A stretch of 64,000 nucleotides of DNA, from NCBI GenBank assembly GCA_945881965.1, contig CAMCVS010000001.1, positions 539,402-603,401 on the forward strand, given 5' to 3'. This DNA comes from Paracoccus haematequi (GTDB lineage: Bacteria; Pseudomonadota; Alphaproteobacteria; Rhodobacterales; Rhodobacteraceae). Under the pieces are notes generated by a model. The model was not told the origin of the DNA and did no database searches. It was given only the letters and a program-made list of their open reading frames with translations. Made by a program: the position numbers and the translations under genes. Below, in pieces: positions 55,323-62,541 of this stretch. Position 1 is the stretch's first letter; each line of letters begins with the position of its first letter.

Positions 55323-56020
55323 GCATCGACGATTTTGCCCGCCCCCTGGTCGCCACCAACCTTGTCAGCCTTGCGCTGGAAAGGCTGGAACGCGCCATTC
55401 TGGAGGGTGATCTGAAACCCGGCCAGCGCCTGTCGGAAACCGAACTGGCGCGGCGGTTCGGGATCAGCCGTGGGCCGCTGCGCGAGGCGATCGGGCAACT
55501 TGAAGGCCGCAAGCTTGTGGAACGCATCACCAATCAGGGCGCGCGCGTGGTCTGGCTGTCGCCTGCAGAGCTGATCGACCTCTTGGTGATCCGCGAAAGC
55601 CTTGAAGGCATGGCCTGCCGTCTGGCCACGCAGCGGATGACGGATGACGATCTGGACCAGTTGGATACCATGCTGGAACACCACGCCGCTGACAGCACGC
55701 TTGTCGCGGGGCGGGGGTATTTCCAAGGCGCGGGCGACAAGGATTTTCACGGTCGCATCGCGCGCGCCAGCGGCAATCCGCGCCTGATCACCATGCTGGA
55801 GGGCGAATTGTATTCGCTGATCCGGCTCTATCGCCACCGGCTGTCGATGCGCCCCGGTCGGCCACAAGACGCACTGGACGAGCACCGCGTGATCCTTGCC
55901 GCCATGCGCACCCGCGACCCGGACCAGGCCGAAGCCGCGATGCGCGCGCATATCCGCAACAGCAGTTCCGCCGTGGCCGAAGTGTTGGCCACCGAAGAGG
56001 CCGCCGCGAATGTTGACTAA
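55319..56020 (+). CDS. GntR-family regulator with FCD domain, likely regulator of the island
   Basis: 233 residues. The winged helix-turn-helix (about 20-85) shows LERAILEGDLKPGQRLSETELARRFGISRGPLREAI. The all-helical FCD effector domain follows (LVIRESLEGMACRLA, KDFHGRIARASGNPRL, LDEHRVILAAMRTRD, MRAHIRNSSS), including histidines typical of metal/carboxylate binding. It is encoded inside a deacetylase-fold/lyase operon by a four-base overlap. Its family and location make it the best candidate to bind the repeated ACTGT-CA-ACAGT sites (inference). Confidence 0.92.
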   Translation: MSIDDFARPLVATNLVSLALERLERAILEGDLKPGQRLSETELARRFGISRGPLREAIGQLEGRKLVERITNQGARVVWLSPAELIDLLVIRESLEGMACRLATQRMTDDDLDQLDTMLEHHAADSTLVAGRGYFQGAGDKDFHGRIARASGNPRLITMLEGELYSLIRLYRHRLSMRPGRPQDALDEHRVILAAMRTRDPDQAEAAMRAHIRNSSSAVAEVLATEEAAANVD

Positions 56021-56053
56021 AACGCGCACCGGGGACCACCACAGGAGTTGGAC

Positions 56054-56953
56054 ATGACGGATTTGGCATTGCGCCAGGATACGGTCGCCTTGCGCCGCGT
56101 CGCCCTGCGGGCGGCGATGGGGCGGCGCGCGGCCCTGCTGGCACCGGGGGCGGCCAATGCGCTGACGGCCCGCATCATCGAGGATTGCGGGTTCGACATC
56201 TGCTACGTCACCGGCGCGGGTATCGCCAACACGCTGCTGGGGGTGCCGGATGTCGGGCTGGTCACCATGTCGGAACTGGCCGGGACGGTCGAGGCGATTG
56301 CCGAAATCTCGTCGCTGCCGCTGGTGGTCGATATCGACACCGGGTTCGGCAACGCGGTGAACACCTATCGCACGGTGCGGGTGCTGGAACGCGCAGGTGC
56401 CGCGGCGTTACAGTTAGAAGATCAGGTTTTTCCCAAGAAATGCGGGCATTTTTCGGGCAAGGCGGTGATCCCGGTCGATGAAATGACCGCGAAAATCCGC
56501 GCCGCCGTCGATGCGCGCAACGATGCGAACCTGATGATCATCGCGCGCACCGATGCGGCGGCGGTGGACGGGTTTCAGGCGGCATTGGACCGGGCGGCGG
56601 AATTTGTGGCCGCAGGCGCGGACATGACCTTTGTCGAGGCACCCCGGTCTGATGCCGAACTGGCGATGATCCCCGCCCGTCTGGCGGTGCCGCAAATCGC
56701 CAATATGGTGGTGGGTGGCAAGACACCGTTGCTGCCGCAGGCGCGGTTGGCAGAAATGGGATTTGCGCTGGTGCTCTATGCCAACGCACCGTTGCAGGCC
56801 GCGATGCGGGCGATGCACGATGTGTTGTCGGCGCTGCACCGCGATGGTGATCTGGACGCGGTCGCAGACCGGCTGGCGGGGTTCGAGGAACGCCAGCGGC
56901 TGGTGGCGAAACACGCCTATGACGTGCTGGAGGATCGTTACCGCACGTCGTGA
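56054..56953 (+). CDS. Isocitrate lyase/PEP mutase superfamily lyase
   Basis: 299 residues of the ICL/PEPM superfamily. It has the metal aspartates in LVVDIDTGFG and LEDQ, and the lyase loop K128-K-C-G-H132 in FPKKCGHFSGK, which marks C-C lyases (2-methylisocitrate, 2,3-dimethylmalate, oxaloacetate type) rather than mutases. It would split a hydroxylated di- or tricarboxylate, as the final step after a PrpD-type dehydratase. AGGAG precedes the ATG at 56054. It overlaps the convergent MmgE/PrpD gene by 16 bases. Confidence 0.9.
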   Translation: MTDLALRQDTVALRRVALRAAMGRRAALLAPGAANALTARIIEDCGFDICYVTGAGIANTLLGVPDVGLVTMSELAGTVEAIAEISSLPLVVDIDTGFGNAVNTYRTVRVLERAGAAALQLEDQVFPKKCGHFSGKAVIPVDEMTAKIRAAVDARNDANLMIIARTDAAAVDGFQAALDRAAEFVAAGADMTFVEAPRSDAELAMIPARLAVPQIANMVVGGKTPLLPQARLAEMGFALVLYANAPLQAAMRAMHDVLSALHRDGDLDAVADRLAGFEERQRLVAKHAYDVLEDRYRTS

Positions 56954-58287
56954 CCCGCTGCCGCCATCTGGTCCAGCAGGGTCGCCGCCGTTGGCGCATC
57001 CGCCAATGCCAGTGTCCTGTCCCAGATCGCTGCCGCCGCGTCGTCGCGCCAGACACGGGTTGCCAGCGACAGGTATTTGCCCCGGATTTCCGCCGCCGGA
57101 TAGGGGTCGGCCCAATCGCCCCGGTTCGTCCGGGTTTCAGCCGTGGCGCTGTGCCCATCGTCAAACACCAGCGTCACCCGCGCCGGACGGTTGTGCGGCA
57201 AGGCCGCCGACATGGCCGCATCCTGGCGCAGCAACACCTTGGCGGCTAGCGCGCGGATCGCCGGATTGCCAAGGTTCGGCGCGGTGAAACTGGCCACCCC
57301 TGTTGACCCGTTGACCAGCGCCGTCGCCACCGCAAAGGGCACCGAAAACTTTGCCGCCAACACGTTGCGCGGCGCGGGGTCGTCCAGTTCGACGGCCAGC
57401 GCATAGGTATCGACCTCGATCCGCGCAATTCGGGCCAGATCGGGGGCACCATCGCGGGCCACGATCATGTCCAGCGCATCCAGTGTGGCATGGTTATAGC
57501 GGCAGCAGGAATGCATCTTGAAATAGTTGCGCGAGACCTCCCACCGCGTGCCAAGACCGTCGGTCATTGCCACTGTATCGAAACTGTCGGACACCACGCG
57601 CCCGAACACCTGGCCCACGCCGTCGCGATCGCCTTCAAAGCCTGCGGTCAGCAGATCATGCGTGGTCAGGCCCATCTGGCCGCTGATCCCGGCATAGGCG
57701 TTACGCACCGTGCCGCCTTCCAGCATGGTGCGGCGCGAGGTGGCGAGGCAGAAACTGGCCGCGATATTCATCGCTTGCCGCATCCCCGCCGCATCCCGCC
57801 CTGCCAGCCGCGCCACCGCAACCGCCGCCGCGATAGTGCCCCAGGTGCCATGCGGGTGCATCGCCGGGCGCAGCCGCGTGGCGATGCCGACGCGCGCGCC
57901 GACCTCGTATCCAATCGCGATGGCGGCCAGCAGATCGCGGCCCGACACCGGCAACCCGTCGGCAAAGGCCAGCGCGGCGGGCACGGTGTGCATCCCCGGA
58001 TGGCCTTTGCAGAACTGGTTGCCCTCGTCCATTTCCAGCACTGTCCCGGCGGTGCCGTTCAAGAACGCGGCGCGGCCCTTGTCGCTACGCCGCGCCGTGC
58101 CGATGACCAGCGCGCCCATATCACCCGCCCCTTGGCGCAGCGCCTGCATGTCGGGTTCCGCCGCCCCGCCCGCGATCGCGCCGATGCAATCCGCAAGGAT
58201 CAGCGCCGTGCGCGCGATCACCGCATCGGAGATATCGTCGCTGCGGGTATCCGCCGCAAAGGCGGCCACGTGGTCCAGATAATCCAT
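56938..58287 (-). CDS. MmgE/PrpD family protein (3)
   Basis: 449 residues, third MmgE/PrpD protein. Landmarks: TALILADCIGAIAGGAAEPDMQA, VLEMDEGNQFCKGHPGMHTVPAALAFADG, GYEVGARVGIATRLRPAMHPHGTWGTIAAA and FKMHSCCRYNHATLDALDM. It differs from the other two and has EMDEGNQF where PrpD types have EYDDTH. It diverges from the Asp/Glu-racemase-like gene with operator copy 4 in the 96-bp gap. Confidence 0.88.
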   Translation of the reverse strand: MDYLDHVAAFAADTRSDDISDAVIARTALILADCIGAIAGGAAEPDMQALRQGAGDMGALVIGTARRSDKGRAAFLNGTAGTVLEMDEGNQFCKGHPGMHTVPAALAFADGLPVSGRDLLAAIAIGYEVGARVGIATRLRPAMHPHGTWGTIAAAVAVARLAGRDAAGMRQAMNIAASFCLATSRRTMLEGGTVRNAYAGISGQMGLTTHDLLTAGFEGDRDGVGQVFGRVVSDSFDTVAMTDGLGTRWEVSRNYFKMHSCCRYNHATLDALDMIVARDGAPDLARIARIEVDTYALAVELDDPAPRNVLAAKFSVPFAVATALVNGSTGVASFTAPNLGNPAIRALAAKVLLRQDAAMSAALPHNRPARVTLVFDDGHSATAETRTNRGDWADPYPAAEIRGKYLSLATRVWRDDAAAAIWDRTLALADAPTAATLLDQMAAAGHDVR

Positions 58288-58344
58288 CGCGCTGTTCCCC
58301 CTGTGCTATCGCTTGGCTTGCATCCGTCCCGCAGGCTGGGCATC

Positions 58345-58356
58345 CTGTCAACAGTC
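58345..58356. promoter_or_regulatory. Candidate GntR operator, copy 4
   Basis: CTGTCAACAGTC, sharing CTGTCAACAGT (11 bases) with copy 1, in the 96-bp divergent gap between MmgE/PrpD (3) and the racemase-like gene, 27 bp before the latter's ATG. Confidence 0.62.
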
Positions 58357-58383
58357 TACACCCGCTGCAAAAGGTCCGCCCGC

Positions 58384-59148
58384 ATGAAACGTGTTCTGGT
58401 GATCGTGCCGTTTCCCATGTCGGACGCCAACCGCGACCAGCGGCGCGCGCAGATGGAGGCGGTCACGCTGGGCCCCGATATCAGTTTCACCTTTGAATCC
58501 GTCCGCGCTGCGCCGCGCAATTATGTCAGCGCCGCTGACATGGCCCTGGCCGAAATCGGCGTGCTGGAGGCTGGATTGACGGCAGAGGCGCGCGGGTTCG
58601 ATGCCGTCTGCGTCGATACCATGAGCGACAGCGGCGTGGCCGCGTTGCGATCTGCGCTGACGATCCCCGTCATCGGGCCGGGGCGCGCGTCGGTGCTGAC
58701 GGCCATGATGCTGGGCCACCGGTTTTCCATCCTCGCGATGTGGCCGCATTGGAAACACCTGTATACCAAGACGCTGACCGAACTGGGGGTGACACAGCAT
58801 TGCGCCTCGATCCGATGGATTGATGCGACGCCCGACAATCAGGCGCTGATGGCCGGCAAAGAGGCCGAGATTTTCCCGGCGCTGGAGGCCGTCGCGCGGC
58901 GCTGCATCTTGGATGACGGCGCGGACGTGATCCTGTTGGGGTCAACGACGATGCATCAGGCGCATGGCTATCTGGCCGCGCGGTTGCCAGTGCCGGTGAT
59001 CAACCCCGGCCCACTGACCTATAAGCTGGCAGAGGCGGTGCTGGGGCTGGGCCTGACGCATAGCCGCATGGCCTATCCCACCTCGCCCGCGCCGCGCGAT
59101 GACCTGATCCACGCGATGCTGACGGCGGGCGCGGTTCTTCCGCACTAG
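58384..59148 (+). CDS. Asp/Glu/hydantoin racemase-like protein without the cysteine pair
   Basis: 254 residues with the pseudo-symmetric fold of the Asp/Glu/hydantoin racemase and maleate isomerase superfamily. The usual catalytic cysteines are missing: the first site reads VCVDTMSDSG (Thr at the Cys-x-x-D-x-G position; C76 lies three residues earlier), and the second reads LLGSTTMHQAHG (Ser for Cys). The rest (PVIGPGRASVLTAMMLGHRFSILAM, PVINPGPLTYKLAE) is well kept. So either a lyase/decarboxylase-type activity or a two-cysteine-independent mechanism is likely. It ends four bases into tcuB's 3' end. Confidence 0.85.
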   Translation: MKRVLVIVPFPMSDANRDQRRAQMEAVTLGPDISFTFESVRAAPRNYVSAADMALAEIGVLEAGLTAEARGFDAVCVDTMSDSGVAALRSALTIPVIGPGRASVLTAMMLGHRFSILAMWPHWKHLYTKTLTELGVTQHCASIRWIDATPDNQALMAGKEAEIFPALEAVARRCILDDGADVILLGSTTMHQAHGYLAARLPVPVINPGPLTYKLAEAVLGLGLTHSRMAYPTSPAPRDDLIHAMLTAGAVLPH

Positions 59149-60251
59149 GCCCCGCCCCCTTGTGGCGCGGGTTTTCCGGCCTCTGCGACCAAGGCCGCGA
59201 AACGAAAGAACCCGTGGACCATCTTGGAAAACGGCATCAGCAGGAACAGGGTCATCACGCTGGCCAGATGCAGCGCCAACAGCGCGGGAACAGCGGCGGT
59301 GCCCGTCGCGGCATAAAGCACCAGCCCCGTCGCCGCGACCACGACCAACAGCAGGATGAACGCCATCTCGCCACCCCAGACCCGCGCCGCGCCCAAGGTG
59401 GGATCGGCCTTGGTCTTGAGCCATGCCAGACCGGCACCGCCCACCACCATCATCACCCCACCGGGTATCCCCAGCAATTTCGGCGGGGCCCAGATCGGAT
59501 AGGGCGCCTGCCAGCCAAAGCCGTAATGCAGCACGGTGGCGCTGGACGTGGCGGCAAAGCACAACAGGAATCCGTACATCATGAGGTGATGCTGCACGCG
59601 GCGGCGGTTGGAATACCGGTCGCCCTGTTCGAAATTGCAGCCCTGCCCCTGCCCGCCCGACAGGTTCTTCAGCCGCGCCGCGTCGCGCAGCGCGCTGACA
59701 AGATGCGCCAGCCGCACCGGTGCTCCGCCGACCTCGCGCCAGTAATCCCGCAGCGCGACGGCGATCACCGCCAGCGGCGCGACAAAGGCGGGCACGAAAA
59801 TCGCGACCAGCGCGTCATGCGCCAGGTAGGCATAGAACCCTGCGCCGCTGGGCGGTTTCAGCGCGGCCAATGCCCAGAAGAACCCGGTCAGCGCCACGAC
59901 CGCCAACGCGGCGATCGCCACGCCGTGGCTCTGGAACAGCCGCGAAAGCCCTTGCGGGCGGATCAGCCGTTCCCAGCTGTCCACCCGCACCTCGGCCAGT
60001 GCTGCGGGCAGGTTCAGGGCAAATTCATGCGGGGCCGTGTATTGGCAGGCATAATAACACCCCCGGCAGTTATGGCAGAGGTTCGCCAGATGCGTGATGT
60101 CGCCATCCGCAAACGCCTTTTGCCGGGTCATCGCCGGGAACACCGCGCAATATCCTTCGCAATAGCGGCAGGCGTTGCAGATGGCGATCTGGCGACGGGC
60201 CTCTTCGGTGGCGGTCAGCGTGGTTAGGTCAAGCGGTTGGTCAAGCGACAT
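59145..60251 (-). CDS. tcuB: Tricarballylate/citrate utilization protein TcuB
   Basis: 368-residue membrane iron-sulfur protein that reoxidises TcuA. Two [4Fe-4S] clusters are expected from C25/C28/C31/C35 and C59/C62/C65/C69. The remainder has several transmembrane helices (ALAVVALTGFFWALAAL, LLCFAATSSATVLHYGF, ILLLVVVAATGLVLYAATG) with probable heme-binding histidines. It overlaps tcuA by 11 bases. TcuB passes electrons from tricarballylate oxidation to the quinone pool in Salmonella; here the substrate may be related but not identical. Confidence 0.92.
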   Translation of the reverse strand: MSLDQPLDLTTLTATEEARRQIAICNACRYCEGYCAVFPAMTRQKAFADGDITHLANLCHNCRGCYYACQYTAPHEFALNLPAALAEVRVDSWERLIRPQGLSRLFQSHGVAIAALAVVALTGFFWALAALKPPSGAGFYAYLAHDALVAIFVPAFVAPLAVIAVALRDYWREVGGAPVRLAHLVSALRDAARLKNLSGGQGQGCNFEQGDRYSNRRRVQHHLMMYGFLLCFAATSSATVLHYGFGWQAPYPIWAPPKLLGIPGGVMMVVGGAGLAWLKTKADPTLGAARVWGGEMAFILLLVVVAATGLVLYAATGTAAVPALLALHLASVMTLFLLMPFSKMVHGFFRFAALVAEAGKPAPQGGGA

Positions 60252-61632
60252 GGGCAGCGGCCTCCTTGCCTGCGATGCGTCCGAACACGGTGCCGATGGT
60301 CATGCCGAACCCGGCCAGATAGCCTTGGCCCAGAATGGACCCGGCCATGATTTCACCCGCTGCCCACAGGTTGCGGATGGGGCCGGTGGCGCTGTGGACC
60401 TGCGCGCGGGCGTCCACCTTTAGCCCCAGATAGGTGAAGGTCACGCCGGGGCGCAGCTGATAGCCATAGAACGGCGCGGTGTCGATTGGCCGCGCCCAGT
60501 TGGTTTTCGGCACGTTCAGCCCGTGGGTGCGCAACCCGTCCAGTTCTGTCGGGTGAAACTGGCCGGTCTGGCAAGCGGCGTTGAACCCATCCACGGTGCG
60601 GCGCATCGCGGCAGGGTCCAGCCCCATCTGGGTCGCCAGTCCCTCGATGCTATCCGCTTTGACCGGCGGAAAGACCGAGGGCATGAACAGGTCGATGGAT
60701 TTCGCGTCGATGATCGCATAGCCGACCTGATCGGGCTGTGCCGCCACCAGCCGCCCCCAGATCGCATAGCGTTTCGGCCAGACATCCTCGCCCTCGTCAT
60801 AGAACCGTTCGCCGTCTTTGTTCACGACGATGGAGAACGGCACACAATCAAGACGGGTAACAATGCCGCCGTCGAACTGCGGCGCGCGCCCGTCGATGGC
60901 CACCGCATGGCATTGCGTCGGATCGCCCACGCTGTCGGCCCCCTGATCCAGCATGTCGCGCAGCACCACGCCGCGATTGTAAGGCGTGCCCCGGATCAGG
61001 AAATTGCGCGCGGCGGGGCCCCAGGCCCGCGCTAGCCAATCCAGATCGGCCTGAAACCCGCCCGAGGCCAACACAAAGGCCCGCGCCTGCACCCGGTGCG
61101 GCGCGCCTGCGATGGTCACCTCCAGATGGGTGATGCGGTCGGCGTCGCGGTGCACATGCGTCACCTCGGCGTCATAGGCGACGCGCACCCCCAGATCGGT
61201 GGCGGTGTTGTAATAGGCGTTCACCAGCGCCTTGCCGCCGCCCAGAAAGAACGCATTGGTGCGCGACAAGGACAGCGTGCCTGACAACGAGGGCTGGAAC
61301 CGCACGCCATGCGCCTCCATCCAATGCAGACATTCTTCCGATGACCGGATCACCAACCGCGCAAGGCCCTCGTCGGTGTTGCCCTTGGTCACCAGCATGA
61401 GGTCGTTGAAGTACTCGTCTTCCTCATAGCTGCCGGTCAGCACGGACAATGGCCCGCAGTGCAGGCAGCGGAAATTGCGGGTGTGGCGCGAATTGCCGCC
61501 ACGATAGGTCAAGGGCGCGCTTTCCAGGATCAGCACCGTCGCACCCGCCTCGGCCGCCGTGATCGCGGCACAAAGGGCTGCATTGCCGCCGCCCACCACG
61601 GCCAGATCGAACACCTGTGGCCAGTCCTTCAC
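60241..61632 (-). CDS. tcuA: FAD-dependent tricarballylate dehydrogenase TcuA
   Basis: 463-residue flavoprotein of the fumarate-reductase type that converts tricarballylate to cis-aconitate in the known pathway. FAD motif DLAVVGGGNAALCAAITAAEAGATVLILE, then TYRGGNSRHTRNFRC, and the C-terminal LWAAGEIMAGSILGQGYLAGFG. The start overlaps the gntR stop by four bases, so gntR-tcuA-tcuB is one operon. Confidence 0.93.
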   Translation of the reverse strand: MKDWPQVFDLAVVGGGNAALCAAITAAEAGATVLILESAPLTYRGGNSRHTRNFRCLHCGPLSVLTGSYEEDEYFNDLMLVTKGNTDEGLARLVIRSSEECLHWMEAHGVRFQPSLSGTLSLSRTNAFFLGGGKALVNAYYNTATDLGVRVAYDAEVTHVHRDADRITHLEVTIAGAPHRVQARAFVLASGGFQADLDWLARAWGPAARNFLIRGTPYNRGVVLRDMLDQGADSVGDPTQCHAVAIDGRAPQFDGGIVTRLDCVPFSIVVNKDGERFYDEGEDVWPKRYAIWGRLVAAQPDQVGYAIIDAKSIDLFMPSVFPPVKADSIEGLATQMGLDPAAMRRTVDGFNAACQTGQFHPTELDGLRTHGLNVPKTNWARPIDTAPFYGYQLRPGVTFTYLGLKVDARAQVHSATGPIRNLWAAGEIMAGSILGQGYLAGFGMTIGTVFGRIAGKEAAAHVA

Positions 61633-62297
61633 AGGTTATCCTCCGGGGCTGGATCGCGGCTGCGCAGGCTGCGGATGCGGGTGGCGAGCGCCGCCTCGAT
61701 ATGGGCGCGCATCGCGGTTTCCGCCGCAATGCCATCGCGGCGCTGCAACGCGGCCAGCACGACGTCATGTTCTGCCACCGCATCCGCCGCGCGGGCCGGG
61801 TCCGCCAGCATGGTGGGGCCCAGGATCAGCAGGGTTTTCTGCAAGGCGCTGATGGATTTCAGCAGAAACCGGTTGCGCGCGGCCTCGTTCAGGGTCCGGT
61901 GAAACTGGCGGTTCCGCTCTTGGGCTTGCAGACCGGCAGGCGCTGCGGCCAGATCAGCGTTCAGCGCCACCAGTTCGGCCAGTTCGATCTCGGACGCGGC
62001 GCGCGCGGCCAAACGTGCTGCGGTGCCTTCCAGCACGGCGCGCATTTCATAAAGCTCGATGACCTCGGCATAATCAAGCCTGCGGATCGCGGCCCCCGAC
62101 CGGGGCAGATGCGCCACCAGACCATCGGCCTCAAGCTGTCGGATCGCCTCGCGCACGGGGGTGCGGCTGATGCCCAGCCGTTCGGCCAATTCGGTCTCGC
62201 GCAGCCGCGCACCTTGGGCCAAGGTGCCCAGCCGGATTTCATCCAGCAGCCGGCGATAGGCCCCCTGCCCCTGCGATATGTCGCTGTCATCCATCAT
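61629..62297 (-). CDS. GntR-family regulator with FCD domain (tcu operon)
   Basis: 222 residues: winged helix (LLDEIRLGTLAQGARLRETELAERLGISRTPVREAIRQLEADGL), then the FCD domain (LYEMRAVLEGTAARLAARA, NRQFHRTLNEAARN, VAEHDVVLAALQRRD, MRAHIEAAL). Salmonella uses a LysR-type TcuR; a GntR gene takes that place here. The start is uncertain: ATG pairs at 62297/62294 give a normal length, while the frame extends to 62399. It differs from the island regulator at 55.3 kb. Confidence 0.9.
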   Translation of the reverse strand: MMDDSDISQGQGAYRRLLDEIRLGTLAQGARLRETELAERLGISRTPVREAIRQLEADGLVAHLPRSGAAIRRLDYAEVIELYEMRAVLEGTAARLAARAASEIELAELVALNADLAAAPAGLQAQERNRQFHRTLNEAARNRFLLKSISALQKTLLILGPTMLADPARAADAVAEHDVVLAALQRRDGIAAETAMRAHIEAALATRIRSLRSRDPAPEDNL

Positions 62298-62342
62298 GGG
62301 TCTGCGCGCCCGCCCTTCTGCATCCGCATGCTGCATCCAGAT

Positions 62343-62359
62343 GAATACATTTGGATACA
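62343..62359. promoter_or_regulatory. GAATACA/GGATACA direct repeat upstream of gntR-tcuAB
   Basis: GAATACA, three T, then GGATACA: two near-identical 7-mers spaced one helical turn apart, about 46 bp upstream of the proposed GntR start. This could be an autoregulatory site. Confidence 0.35.
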
Positions 62360-62464
62360 CCACGCCGCAAGGGCGCATCGGGACCGCCCCGGTGGCCATG
62401 CTGCCGCGAAGACAGGCGGATCATGCAAATCCCGGTCAGAGCCGCGTGGAATACCGCGTCACCA

Positions 62465-62490
62465 TGAATTTTACCGTTTGATAAAATTCA
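62465..62490. promoter_or_regulatory. Perfect inverted repeat upstream of the preT-like gene
   Basis: TGAATTTTA, eight bases (CCGTTTGA), TAAAATTCA: perfect 9-bp arms spanning 26 bp in an AT-rich island in GC-rich DNA, 51 bp before the TTG start. It is unlike the ACTGT-CA-ACAGT sites. An operator for a dimeric regulator is the likeliest reading. Confidence 0.6.
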
Positions 62491-62541
62491 GACCTGTGGC
62501 AGCCTTGAACCCATGATCAACGCCAACAGGGAGGCCGGGTC

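Noticed and set aside
62341-62360. Assigning the TACA direct repeat to the island GntR operator family
   Set aside because: The GAATACA/GGATACA repeat shares no core with ACTGT-CA-ACAGT, so it was kept as a separate, weaker candidate.
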